Assembly: GCA_002339015.1 (NCBI GenBank)
Contig: DDJC01000097.1
Span: forward strand, 1 to 52,259
Direction of reading: 5' to 3'
Length of the DNA stretch: 52,259 bases
DNA from: Burkholderiales bacterium UBA1834
GTDB taxonomy: Bacteria > Pseudomonadota > Gammaproteobacteria > Burkholderiales > Burkholderiaceae_C
Part shown: positions 15,863 to 24,597 of the stretch, piece after piece
How the letters are laid out: the number at the start of each line of letters is the position of its first letter
Position numbering within the stretch: position 1 is the first letter of the stretch
The notes under the pieces: model-generated
The model's input: only the letters and a program-made list of their open reading frames with translations
Told to the model about the DNA's origin: nothing
Database searches by the model: none
Translations under genes and position numbers: made by a program

Positions 15863-18800
15863 TCAGCGTCTTGAATCCACTGAAAGCCATATCGGTGCAG
15901 CGTAGAACGGTCTTGAGCAGCCTGGGGAGGCAATGCCCCTATGTGGACATGATTTCAGGCGCGAGCGTGAAGATTGTCCGCATCGAAGGCTGCATTCGTG
16001 GGCATGGCGCACCAGAAGGGCTTCGAAATCGTCTGCCTTCATCGGACGGCCCAGGTGGTAACCCTGGGCTTCGTCGCAGCCGTGGTCGCGCAGGAAATCC
16101 TTCTGTGCCTCGGTTTCGACGCCTTCGGCCACGATGCCCACCTCCAGTCGGTGGGCCATGGCGATCAGGGCGGCGGTCAGGCGGCTGTCGCCTTCGGACT
16201 GCGGCACCGAGTTCAGGAAGCTGCGGTCCAGCTTGAAGCGGTCCACCGGCAGCTCGCGCAGGTAGGCGAAGCTGGAGTAGCCCACGCCGAAATCGTCGAT
16301 GGCGATGCTCACGCCCAGGGCACGCAGCTCGGCCAGGATGTCGGCGGCGCGCAGGGATTCGCGCACCACCACGCTTTCGGTGATCTCCAGCTCCAGTGCG
16401 GTCGGCGGCAGGCCGGTCTCCATCAGGGCCTGGGCCACAGTGGCGGCGATGCCGTGCTGGTCGAGCTGCACCGCCGACAGGTTAACGGCGATGCGCAGCG
16501 GCCAGCCGGTCTTGATGCGCCAGGCCTGGGCCTTGGCGCAGGCTTCGCGCAGTACCCAGGCGCCCATCTCGACGATGAGGCCCGATTCTTCGGCCAGCGG
16601 AATGAACTCGGCGGGTGAGACCAGCTTGCCCTTGTGTTCCCAGCGCAGCAGCGCCTCGGCGCCGGTGATCTGGCCGCTGGCGCAGTCGAACTGGGGCTGG
16701 TAGTGCAGGCGCAGTTCGTGGCGTTCCAGCGCCTTGTACAGGTCGTTTTCCAGCACCAGGGTATTGGCCGCGGGCGACTCCATCTGGTCGCTGTAGACCT
16801 GGATGCGATTGCGGCCGTTGTTCTTGGCGCGGTACATGGCCAGGTCGGCGTGCCGCATCAGCGTGATGGCATCCACGCCGTGCTCCGGGTAGATGACCAG
16901 GCCCACGCTGGGCGTGACGCGCAGCTCGTGTGGCCCCACGCGCAGCGGCTCCGTGAACAGGTCGAGTACCTTCTGCGCCACCCGCTCGCCATCGGATTCC
17001 TCGGCGATCTGCGGCAGCAGGATCACGAACTCGTCGCCGCCCAGGCGGGCCACGATGTCACTGGTGCGCATGGCGGTGCGCAGGCGGCGTGCCACCTCGA
17101 TCAGCACGCTGTCGCCGATGTGGTGGCCCAGGCCGTCGTTGATCTTCTTGAAGCGGTCCAGGTCCAGGAACATCAGGGCCATCGCGTGGTGTTCGCGGTC
17201 GGCCGCGGCCATGGCGGCCTTGAGGTGGTCCTGCAGCATGTTGCGGTTGGGCAGGGCCGTCAGCGCATCGTGCATGGCCATGTGCTGCAGCTGGCGCTCG
17301 GCCTCGCGGCGCAGCGTCACGTCCTGGGCCATGGCCAGGTAGCCGGTCAGGTTGCCCATCTCGTCGTTGAGCTTGGTGACCGTGATCTCGGCCACCAGGT
17401 GGCGGCCATCGGCGCGCACCAGCGTCCATTCGCTGGGCAGGCCAGGGGATTCCTCGGCCAGGTGGGTCAGCACGTTGAGCTCGGTCACGGGCTGGTTCAG
17501 GCGCAGCGCCAGCATGCGCGCGCGCTCGGCCACTTCGTCCGCGTCGAAGAAGCGCTGCGTGGTGCGTTGGCCGATCAGCTCGTTCAGGCGATAGCCCAGC
17601 AGGGCCTCGCCCGCGGGGTTGACGGTCTGGATCACGCCATGGCGGTTGAGCATCAGGATGGCGTAGGGCGCGTGGTGCACGATCACGCGGCGCATCTCGT
17701 CGACCTCGTTGAGCTGGCGCTGGGCTTCCAGCACGGCCAGCTCGGCAGCAGCCTGGTCGCTCAGGTCGCGCACGATGCCGATGTACTGGGTCTCGCCGTC
17801 CTGCGCCATCGTGCTGATGGCCAGGTCCACCGGGAAGTGCTGGCCGTTGGCGCGCAGGCCCTCGGCACGACGCCCCAGGCCGACCAGGCCCACGTGCTGC
17901 GCCTTGAGGAAAGCCTCCACGCCGCCCTGCTGCAGCGCGCCGTCGGCAGCGGCGGGCAGCAGCAGGCTAAGGTGCTGGCCCACCATGGCAATCTCGCCGC
18001 GCCCGAACATGCGGCACAGCGCCTGGTTGACGCTGTGGATGCGGCCGTCCTCGCCGATGGCGATGATGCCGTCGACGGTGTGGTCCACCACCGAGCGCAG
18101 CTGCTGCTCGCTCTCGCGGGCCTTGCGGCTGATCTCCTGCGCCATCTGCGCGGCCAGCTCGTGCCGGCTGGCGGCGCTGCGCACCGCCCACCACAGGCCC
18201 AGCGAGGCCAGCACCCCGGCCATCAGCAGGGCCAGTGGGTAAGGCTGCAGGGCCTGGTTCACGGTGGGGCGCACGAAGCTCACCTGCCAGTGCCGCCCGC
18301 CCACGTCGATCCGGTAGTGGTTGGCATCGACTGCGGTGGTGCTGGTCTTGGCGTCGAAATGGGTCTGCCCGTGGCTGGCGCTGTCGAACAGAAGCATGCC
18401 GGATCCGGCGTGGGCCACAGCGTCGGCGGGCCCCAGATCGATCACGCGCCACTGCATCTGCTGCCACTGGGTGGCGGGCAGCACCTGGCGCATCAGGTCG
18501 GAGGCGCGGAACACCCCGGTGATCTGCCCGATGTAGGCCTGGCGCCGGGCAGCCTGGGTATCCAGCGTGATGCCTGCGCGGTACACCGGCAGGCGGATCA
18601 CGAAGCCCGTGCTGTCCTGGGCCAGTTGTACCAGCGACATGGGGGGCGATACCACCACCTTGCCGCTGTCACGTGCGGCCTCAAGGTTGGCGCGGCGTGG
18701 GGGCTCGCCCGCGATGTCGAACCCCATGGCCTTTTCGTTGCCGGCCATGGGCTCGGTGTACTTCACAACCACGTAATCGGGGCGCTGGCCTGCCGGGTAG

Positions 18801-19225
18801 ATGGCGTAGCCCGGGTAGCCCTTGGGGTCGATGCTGCGGTCGGTGCGCACGCTGTCTTCGAAAGCCTGCTTGCGCTCATGGGGCACAAGCTCCGCGAACT
18901 GCACGGCCATCAGGGCCTGGTAGTCGGTGCTCTTGCGCAGGGTGAGGTAGCGGTTGTGGAAGGCGGCGCGGCTGACCTCGCCATCGACGAGGTACATCGC
19001 CTGGAAGCTGCTCAGCAGGTCGGTGTAGCGGTCAAGCTGGCGCTGGAGGGCGTCGGCCTGCTGCCGGGTGCTGCTGGCGAAGGCTGCGTCCGATTGCGTG
19101 CGCAGCTCGGCCGCCGTGCGTTGCCAAAGCAACACGCTGCCGGCCATGCCCAGCAGCAGCACACCCCATGCACCCCGTTTCAGCCACGCGGATTCGTTTT
19201 TGGCCTTGTTGATCTTTGACAGCAT
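15863..19225 (-). CDS. CHASE-PAS-PAS-GGDEF-EAL c-di-GMP turnover protein (copy 2)
   Basis: A 1120-residue paralogue of the downstream protein: helix (about 19-36), CHASE (about 60-325), helix (about 330-348), two PAS domains, GGDEF (729-733) with RTSD I-site (720-723), and EAL (EALLRW near 857) with IDDFGVGYSS. The catalytic halves are far more similar to copy 1 than the sensor halves, as expected after tandem duplication with diverging input. After the EAL domain ends (near FEALLVRHAH) there is an extra tail of about 47 Cys/Ser/Arg/Pro-rich residues running to the stop at 15863. The tail does not resemble any domain and may result from a lost stop codon. It is the first gene of the pair, and its leader contains a long hairpin. 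Confidence 0.92.
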   Translation of the reverse strand: MLSKINKAKNESAWLKRGAWGVLLLGMAGSVLLWQRTAAELRTQSDAAFASSTRQQADALQRQLDRYTDLLSSFQAMYLVDGEVSRAAFHNRYLTLRKSTDYQALMAVQFAELVPHERKQAFEDSVRTDRSIDPKGYPGYAIYPAGQRPDYVVVKYTEPMAGNEKAMGFDIAGEPPRRANLEAARDSGKVVVSPPMSLVQLAQDSTGFVIRLPVYRAGITLDTQAARRQAYIGQITGVFRASDLMRQVLPATQWQQMQWRVIDLGPADAVAHAGSGMLLFDSASHGQTHFDAKTSTTAVDANHYRIDVGGRHWQVSFVRPTVNQALQPYPLALLMAGVLASLGLWWAVRSAASRHELAAQMAQEISRKARESEQQLRSVVDHTVDGIIAIGEDGRIHSVNQALCRMFGRGEIAMVGQHLSLLLPAAADGALQQGGVEAFLKAQHVGLVGLGRRAEGLRANGQHFPVDLAISTMAQDGETQYIGIVRDLSDQAAAELAVLEAQRQLNEVDEMRRVIVHHAPYAILMLNRHGVIQTVNPAGEALLGYRLNELIGQRTTQRFFDADEVAERARMLALRLNQPVTELNVLTHLAEESPGLPSEWTLVRADGRHLVAEITVTKLNDEMGNLTGYLAMAQDVTLRREAERQLQHMAMHDALTALPNRNMLQDHLKAAMAAADREHHAMALMFLDLDRFKKINDGLGHHIGDSVLIEVARRLRTAMRTSDIVARLGGDEFVILLPQIAEESDGERVAQKVLDLFTEPLRVGPHELRVTPSVGLVIYPEHGVDAITLMRHADLAMYRAKNNGRNRIQVYSDQMESPAANTLVLENDLYKALERHELRLHYQPQFDCASGQITGAEALLRWEHKGKLVSPAEFIPLAEESGLIVEMGAWVLREACAKAQAWRIKTGWPLRIAVNLSAVQLDQHGIAATVAQALMETGLPPTALELEITESVVVRESLRAADILAELRALGVSIAIDDFGVGYSSFAYLRELPVDRFKLDRSFLNSVPQSEGDSRLTAALIAMAHRLEVGIVAEGVETEAQKDFLRDHGCDEAQGYHLGRPMKADDFEALLVRHAHECSLRCGQSSRSRLKSCPHRGIASPGCSRPFYAAPIWLSVDSRR

Positions 19226-19236
19226 CCAGCGCCCTT

Positions 19237-19280
19237 GTAAGTCCCGGCGGCGTCGTTGAAGCCGACGGCCGGGGCCTTAC
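19237..19280 (-). promoter_or_regulatory. Leader hairpin before the GGDEF-EAL pair
   Basis: Just upstream of the ATG at 19225, a 44-base imperfect inverted repeat pairs GTAAG...CCCGGC with GCCGGGG...CTTAC, with CGTCG / CGACG in its centre. On the minus strand it lies immediately before the ribosome-binding region and could affect translation. It is not a recognisable c-di-GMP riboswitch. Confidence 0.4.
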
Positions 19281-19351
19281 GAGTTATCGGATGCTTTGGC
19301 CAAATGCTGACGGGAATAAACCGTCAATACATCACGCTTTTCCGGGCGGTG

Positions 19352-20212
19352 TCACCCTCCGCGCGCACCACCCTGAGCCATGGCCATCAGGCGCGCCACG
19401 CGCTCTTCAGTGGCCGGGTGCGTGGAGAACAGGCCGCGCAGCCCGCCACCCGAGAGCGGGTTCATGATCATCATCTGCGCCGTTTCGGGGTGGCGCTCGG
19501 CGGCCTCCAGCGGGATGCCCTGGGCATAGCGGTGGATCTTGTCGAGCGCGCTGGCCAGGGCCTGCGGGTCGCCGCTGATCTCGGCACCGCCCCGGTCGGC
19601 CTCGAACTCGCGGGCACGGCTGATCGCCATCTGGATCAGGCTGGCGGCCAGCGGGGCCAGGAGGGCCACGGCGATGCCGGCGATCGGGTTGGCCGGCCGG
19701 CCTTCCGAGTCACGCCCACCGAAGAACATGGCGAAGTTGGCCAGCATCGAGATGGCACCGGCCATGGTGGCGCTGATGGTACTGATCAGGATGTCGCGGT
19801 GCTTGACGTGGGCCAGCTCGTGCGCCATCACGCCACGCAGTTCACGCTCGCTGAGCACCTGCATGATGCCGGTGGTGGCGGCGACGGCCGCGTTCTCGGG
19901 GTTGCGGCCGGTGGCGAAGGCGTTGGGCGCGTTCTCGTTGATCAGGTAGACCTTGGGCATGGGCAGCTCGGCCTTGGCGGCCAGTTCCTGAACCATGGCG
20001 TAAAAGCGCGGCGCGGTGGTGGCGTCCACCTCGCGGGCGTTGTACATCTTCAGCACCATCTTGTCCGAAAACCAGTAGCTGAAGAAGTTCATGCCCAGCG
20101 CCACGACGAGCGCGAGCATCATGCCGGTACGGCCGCCAATCATGGCGCCGATGGCCATGAACAGGGCCGTGATCGCCGCCATCAGGATGGCGGTTTTCAT
20201 CATGTTGAACAT
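19352..20212 (-). CDS. htpX: Membrane zinc metalloprotease HtpX
   Basis: HtpX is an M48 protease that degrades damaged inner-membrane proteins alongside FtsH. The 286-residue product begins MFNMMKTAILMAAITAL with two N-terminal helices (about 5-50). The zinc motif HELAH sits in GVMAHELAHVKHRD, the third ligand Glu in SRAREFEADRGGA, and a second hydrophobic pair lies between them. The C-terminal FSTHPATEERVARL is typical of the family. The start at 20212 has AGGAG eight to nine bases upstream; a longer frame to 20293 adds an unrelated prefix. Downstream of fmt on the same strand, it probably ends a def-fmt-htpX transcript. Confidence 0.95.
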   Translation of the reverse strand: MFNMMKTAILMAAITALFMAIGAMIGGRTGMMLALVVALGMNFFSYWFSDKMVLKMYNAREVDATTAPRFYAMVQELAAKAELPMPKVYLINENAPNAFATGRNPENAAVAATTGIMQVLSERELRGVMAHELAHVKHRDILISTISATMAGAISMLANFAMFFGGRDSEGRPANPIAGIAVALLAPLAASLIQMAISRAREFEADRGGAEISGDPQALASALDKIHRYAQGIPLEAAERHPETAQMMIMNPLSGGGLRGLFSTHPATEERVARLMAMAQGGARGG

Positions 20213-20355
20213 AAGGCGGGCTCCTTCTGGCGAAGCCGATGAACCGCCACATGGCGGCACCGGGGTAGATTCGGGCGGATTCCGGAAGTTCAAGTCCGGT
20301 TCAGGTTTTGTTCAGCCGGGGCATGCAGGAGGCGCGCCAGGCAGCCGGGGGCCGT

Positions 20356-21303
20356 TCAGGCCAGGTAGGAGGGCAGGCCACCCGGGGTGTTCTGCAGGAA
20401 ATCCTTGGTGGCCACGCGTTTGCCGCCAGGGCGCTGCAGGATGTGCAAGGCCAGGGCCTGCTCGCCACAGGCCACCACCAGGGTGTCGCCCTGGGCATGC
20501 AGCACTTCACCCGGGGAGCCGCTGGCATGCACCACGCTGGTGCGCCATAGCTTGATGGTGTCGCCCCCGAGGGTGAAGGTGCTGCCCGGAAAGGGGTCAA
20601 ATGCGCGCACGCGGCGTTCGATCTCGGCGGCGGGCTGGCGCCAGTCGATGGCGGCTTCGGCCTTCTCGATCTTGTGGGCGTAGGTGACGCCCTCGGTGGG
20701 CTGGGGCTGGGGCGTGAAGCCGCCGCAGGCGGCCAACTCCAGGGCTTCCACGATCAGGCGGCCACCCAGCGTGGTCAGCCGGTCGTGCAAGACGGCGGTG
20801 GTGTCGTCGGGGCGGATGGGCTCGCGCGCGCTCAGCAGCATGTCGCCGGTGTCCAGGCCTTCGTCCATCTGCATGATGGTGATGCCGGTGGCCGCATCCC
20901 CCGCCTCGATGGCGCGGTGGATGGGCGCTGCGCCACGCCAGCGCGGCAGCAGCGAGGCGTGGATGTTCAGGCAGCCCAGGCGGGGCAACTGCAGCGTCCA
21001 TGTCGGCAGGATCAGGCCGTAGGCGGCCACCACCATCACGTCGGCACCCACCGATTCGAGCAGGGCCTGGGCGGCGGCAGCGTCATCCGGGTACTTGCCC
21101 TCGAGCTTGAGGCTGTGCGGCTGGGCCACCTGGATGCCATGCGCCAGCGCGAACTGCTTGACGGGCGATGCCTGCAATTTCATGCCCCGGCCGGCGGGGC
21201 GGTCTGGCTGGGTCAGCACCAGGGGGATCTGGAAACCGGCAGTGTGCAGGGCGGCCAGGGCCTCTCGGGCAAATTCCGGGGTGCCGGCAAAGACGAGCCT
21301 CAT
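20356..21303 (-). CDS. fmt: Methionyl-tRNA formyltransferase
   Basis: Transfers a formyl group from 10-formyltetrahydrofolate to initiator Met-tRNA. The 315-residue length is standard. The N-terminal Rossmann-like domain starts MRLVFAGTPEFAREALAAL. The catalytic and folate region includes LNIHASLLPRWRGAAPI and GITIMQMDEGLDTGDML, with the conserved Asn-His-Asp set. A C-terminal OB-like domain follows from about residue 205 (IERRVRAFDPFPGSTFTL). The start codon overlaps the def stop as ATGA (21300-21303), a sign of translational coupling. Confidence 0.97.
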   Translation of the reverse strand: MRLVFAGTPEFAREALAALHTAGFQIPLVLTQPDRPAGRGMKLQASPVKQFALAHGIQVAQPHSLKLEGKYPDDAAAAQALLESVGADVMVVAAYGLILPTWTLQLPRLGCLNIHASLLPRWRGAAPIHRAIEAGDAATGITIMQMDEGLDTGDMLLSAREPIRPDDTTAVLHDRLTTLGGRLIVEALELAACGGFTPQPQPTEGVTYAHKIEKAEAAIDWRQPAAEIERRVRAFDPFPGSTFTLGGDTIKLWRTSVVHASGSPGEVLHAQGDTLVVACGEQALALHILQRPGGKRVATKDFLQNTPGGLPSYLA

Positions 21304-21815
21304 GCCGCTTCGTCTTCTTTGGTGCGCTTTTGCAGCTTGGTCTTGATGCGGTTGCGCTTGAGCGCCGACAGGTACTCCACGAACACCTTGCCCATCAGGT
21401 GGTCCAGCTCATGCTGCACGCAGACCGAGAGCAGGTCGTCGTCGGCATCGAACTCGTAGGGCTGCCCATCACGGTTCAGGGCGCGCACGCGTACGCGCGC
21501 GTGGCGCTCCACCTTGTCATAGATGGTGGGCACCGACAGGCAGCCTTCTTCCCAGACGATCATCTCGTCACTGCGTTCAATGATCTCGGGGTTGATCAGC
21601 ACGCGCGGGGCGTTGCGCTCCTCGCTGGTGTCGATCACGACCACGCGCTCGTGCACATCCACCTGGGTGGCGGCCAGCCCCACGCCCTTGGCGTCGTACA
21701 TGGTTTCGAGCATGTCGTCGACCAGCTGGCGGATGCGGTCGTCCACCTGCGCCACGGGTTTGGCCACCTTGTGCAGGCGCGGGTCGGGGTAGCGGAGGAT
21801 GGTCAGCAGGGCCAT
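21300..21815 (-). CDS. def: Peptide deformylase
   Basis: Removes the N-formyl group from nascent proteins; an Fe2+ enzyme in the cytoplasm. The 171-residue product shows the three deformylase motifs: GVGLAATQ (near 45), EEGCLSVP (near 91, metal Cys) and QHELDHLMGKVF (near 134, metal His pair and catalytic Glu). The start at 21815 (MALLTILRYPDPRL) is the family start; a frame extension to 22154 is not supported. It is the first gene of def-fmt and is divergent from the LysM gene. Confidence 0.97.
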   Translation of the reverse strand: MALLTILRYPDPRLHKVAKPVAQVDDRIRQLVDDMLETMYDAKGVGLAATQVDVHERVVVIDTSEERNAPRVLINPEIIERSDEMIVWEEGCLSVPTIYDKVERHARVRVRALNRDGQPYEFDADDDLLSVCVQHELDHLMGKVFVEYLSALKRNRIKTKLQKRTKEDEAA

Positions 21816-22082
21816 GGTGCGCAGACTGAAAACGGACAGGTTCGGTGTGGAATCGATGCAACGCCGGACAGGGGCGAAGCCGCCACAGCGGAGGGGCGCC
21901 ACGGTAACACAGGGCAACCCGCGTTGCCGCAGCTTGCAATTTCCGGGCAGAATCCAACGATCATTGACCGGATTGTGCCGAATCTCCTGGATCCGCGCTG
22001 AAAACAGTGCTTCCCGTGTGTGCGGTCTGGCCGTCAAGCCGGGTGCGAAACAAGGGGTCGGGAGGACGACTTGGAGACTGTT

Positions 22083-23249
22083 TTGAAGACACGCAATGCC
22101 CTGTCCATGGCCAAGGCGATCGGAGTGCTGATGCTGATGGGGGGCGTGGCGCAAGCCGTGCAGGCCCAGACGGCGCCCAACTTCCCGATCACCGCGCAGC
22201 AGAAAGCCACCGCCAGCCAGGTGGCCGAGGCCGGGGTGCCGCTGTCAGAACTGGCGCCCAATGCGCCTGATTCCTACACCGTCAAGCGCGGCGACACGCT
22301 GTGGGCCATCTCGGGCCTGTTCCTCAAGCGCCCCTGGCGCTGGCCAGAGCTGTGGGGCATGAACCTGCAGCAGATCCGCAACCCTCACCTGATCTTCCCG
22401 GGTCAGGTGCTCTACCTGGACAAGTCCAACGGCCGGGCGCGTCTGCGCCTGGGCCAGCCGCTGGGGCCCAAGGGAGATGTGCGCCTGTCGCCCCGTGTGC
22501 GCGAGACTGACCCGAGCGAGGCCATCACCACGGTGCCCCTGCACCTGCTGGAGCCCTTCTTCAACGAAGCCGTCATCTTCAATGACAGCAACGAGCTGCT
22601 CATCGCCCCGCGTGTGGTGGCCACGCAAGAAGGCCGCGTGATCGTTTCGCGTGGCGAGACAGCCTACATCCGTGGCGACACCCAGGGCCGCCGCGAGTTC
22701 CGCATGTTCCGCGAGCCCAAGCCGCTGCGCGACCCGGCCACCCAGCAGGTGCTGGGCTACGAAGCCGTGTACGTGGGATCGGCCGATCTGGTGCGCCAGG
22801 GCGCCGAAGGCACCGGTGCGGATGGCAAGCCGCTGGTCATTCCCTCGACCATCACCATCACCAGCACCCGTCAGGAAACGATGGTGGGTGATCGCCTGGC
22901 CCCGGTACCGCCGCGTGATTTCGACACGGCCGTGCCCCATGCGCCGCAGACCGAGATCGCCGGGCAGATCGTCTCCTTGTATGGGGAGGCGCTCACGGCG
23001 GGCCAGAACCAGATCGTGTCCATCAACCGAGGCAAGGCCGACGGCATCGAGCGCGGCCATGTGCTGGCGCTGTGGCGCGATGGCCGCGTGATCAAGGATT
23101 CGACGGATGCGGACAAGGCCACCCTCAAGCTGCCTGACGAGCGCCATGGACTGCTCTACGTGTTCCGCACGTTCGACAAGATGTCCTACGCCCTGATCCT
23201 GCAGGTGCAGGAGCCGGTCAAGCCGGGTGACCGCTTCACGCAGCCCTGA
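22083..23249 (+). CDS. Secreted LysM-domain protein
   Basis: A 388-residue exported protein. The signal peptide (MKTRNALSMAKAIGVLM...AQAVQAQ) fits a TTG start at 22083 that has GGAG six bases upstream. An ATG at 22107 would give a shorter signal peptide without a ribosome-binding site. The LysM peptidoglycan-binding domain follows at about 70-120 (YTVKRGDTLWAISGLFLKR, then WPELWGMNLQQIRNPHLIFP). The remaining 270 residues are a beta-rich region of unknown role. In many Burkholderiales this gene precedes dprA and is divergent from def-fmt, as here. It is probably a cell-wall-associated protein; no enzymatic motif is seen. Confidence 0.85.
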   Translation: MKTRNALSMAKAIGVLMLMGGVAQAVQAQTAPNFPITAQQKATASQVAEAGVPLSELAPNAPDSYTVKRGDTLWAISGLFLKRPWRWPELWGMNLQQIRNPHLIFPGQVLYLDKSNGRARLRLGQPLGPKGDVRLSPRVRETDPSEAITTVPLHLLEPFFNEAVIFNDSNELLIAPRVVATQEGRVIVSRGETAYIRGDTQGRREFRMFREPKPLRDPATQQVLGYEAVYVGSADLVRQGAEGTGADGKPLVIPSTITITSTRQETMVGDRLAPVPPRDFDTAVPHAPQTEIAGQIVSLYGEALTAGQNQIVSINRGKADGIERGHVLALWRDGRVIKDSTDADKATLKLPDERHGLLYVFRTFDKMSYALILQVQEPVKPGDRFTQP

Positions 23250-23268
23250 GTTTTTCGGGACGCACACG

Positions 23269-23313
23269 GGCCTTTGCCATGCCTGCCTGATGAGCAGCGG
23301 CAAAGGCCTTTTT
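23269..23313 (+). terminator. Rho-independent terminator
   Basis: A perfect 10-bp stem GGCCTTTGCC (23269-23278) / GGCAAAGGCC (23299-23308) with a 20-base loop, followed by TTTTT. It ends the LysM transcript 20 bases after its stop codon. dprA begins 36 bases further on and therefore probably has its own promoter or relies on read-through. Confidence 0.8.
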
Positions 23314-23348
23314 CATCCACTGCAGTACCTCTTGCCGCTGGCGCCCGG

Positions 23349-24557
23349 ATGGGGCGGCTGCCCGTGACCCTGACCCTTGACGAACTGCGGGCGTGGCTGC
23401 GCCTGATCCTCACGCCCCGGCTGGGGCCTGCATCCGCCCGGATCCTGCTGGCTGCCCTGGGATCGCCCCAGGCGGTGTTCGAGGCCGGGCCGACGGCCTG
23501 GGCGGAACTGCTGCCCTCGCGTGAGCGCAAGGGCCTGGCCGACGAGCCCGAGGGACTGGCCGCGCATGTCCAGGCCACCTGGGACTGGCTGCATTCCGCG
23601 CAGCAAGGGGCTGGCTACCTTGGTGAGCGCGCAGCGCTCACCCTGGCGGATCCCCGCTATCCCACCGCCCTGCTGCAGGCCGCCGACCCGCCGCTGGTGC
23701 TGTTTGCGCAGGGCCGGCTGGCGCTGCTGCAGACGCCAGCCATCGCCATCGTGGGCAGCCGCCACCCGACCGAGCAGGGGCGAGACAACGCCAGGGCGTT
23801 TGCGCGGGCTTTCAGCGCGGCGGGCCTCACGGTGGTGTCTGGCCTGGCCGATGGGGTCGATGGTGCCGCCCATGAAGGCGCCCTGGAGGCGCTGGGCGAT
23901 GCGCCCATCGGAGCACTTGACGCCGCCGGACCGGCGGGCAGCACCATCGCGGTGGTGGGCACCGGCCTGGACCGCGTCTACCCCCGCAAACACCACGCCC
24001 TGGCGCACCGCATTGCCTCCCAGGGGCTGGTGCTGGCGGAGTGTTTGCTGGGCACCCCACCCCTGGCGGCCAACTTCCCCCGGCGCAACCGCATCGTGGC
24101 GGGCCTCACGCGGGGCACCCTGGTGGTGGAAGCCGCCGTGCAGTCCGGCTCGCTGATCACCGCGCGCCTGGCCGCCGAGATGGGGCGCGAGGTGTTTGCC
24201 ATCCCCGGTTCGATCCACGCGCCGCAATCGCGCGGCTGCCATGCGCTGATCAAGCAGGGCGCCAAGCTGGTCGAGACGGCGCAGGATGTCATGGACGAGC
24301 TGGGGTGGGGGCAGACCGCCTGCCCGGCGGTGCAGGCCTCCACGGCGGGTGAAGGAGGCTATGGCGATGCGGGGGGCGCGACCGTGGCAGACGACGTGCT
24401 CAGTGCCATGGGCCATGACCCGGTCGGCCTGGATGCCCTAGCGGCGCGCACTGGCCTCGGGCCGGCGGACCTGGGCGTGCGCCTGCTCGAGCTGGAGCTG
24501 GCGGGACAGGTGGCGCGCCTGCCTGGCCAACTCTTCCAGCGTCGCGCCGCCGCCTGA
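23349..24557 (+). CDS. dprA: DNA-processing protein DprA
   Basis: DprA loads RecA on incoming single-stranded DNA during natural transformation. The 402-residue product has an N-terminal helical (SAM/HhH-like) part and a central Rossmann fold (about 130-345) with IAIVGSRHPTEQGRDNAR, VVSGLADGVDGAAHEGAL, VVGTGLDRVYPRKHHALA, NFPRRNRIVAGL and SGSLITARLAAEMGREVFA. A C-terminal winged-helix DprA domain follows (about 345-400: HDPVGLDALAARTGLG). The start at 23349 excludes the terminator sequence from the frame. A short insertion (GDAPIGALDAAGPAG) lies between two Rossmann strands. Presence alone does not prove competence. Confidence 0.94.
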   Translation: MGRLPVTLTLDELRAWLRLILTPRLGPASARILLAALGSPQAVFEAGPTAWAELLPSRERKGLADEPEGLAAHVQATWDWLHSAQQGAGYLGERAALTLADPRYPTALLQAADPPLVLFAQGRLALLQTPAIAIVGSRHPTEQGRDNARAFARAFSAAGLTVVSGLADGVDGAAHEGALEALGDAPIGALDAAGPAGSTIAVVGTGLDRVYPRKHHALAHRIASQGLVLAECLLGTPPLAANFPRRNRIVAGLTRGTLVVEAAVQSGSLITARLAAEMGREVFAIPGSIHAPQSRGCHALIKQGAKLVETAQDVMDELGWGQTACPAVQASTAGEGGYGDAGGATVADDVLSAMGHDPVGLDALAARTGLGPADLGVRLLELELAGQVARLPGQLFQRRAAA

Positions 24558-24597
24558 GCCCGGCGGCAAGCCATGTGGTCGGTGGTACAACCGGCGC

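Noticed and set aside
13094..15874. 926-codon plus-strand open frame opposite the first GGDEF-EAL gene
   Set aside because: Antisense shadow of codon bias; the minus-strand protein has complete catalytic motifs.
16634..19219. 861-codon plus-strand open frame opposite the second GGDEF-EAL gene
   Set aside because: Same reason: low-complexity His/Gln/Val composition and no recognisable domain.
19226..19343. c-di-GMP riboswitch upstream of the GGDEF-EAL pair
   Set aside because: A leader hairpin exists, but the GEMM core sequences are not present.
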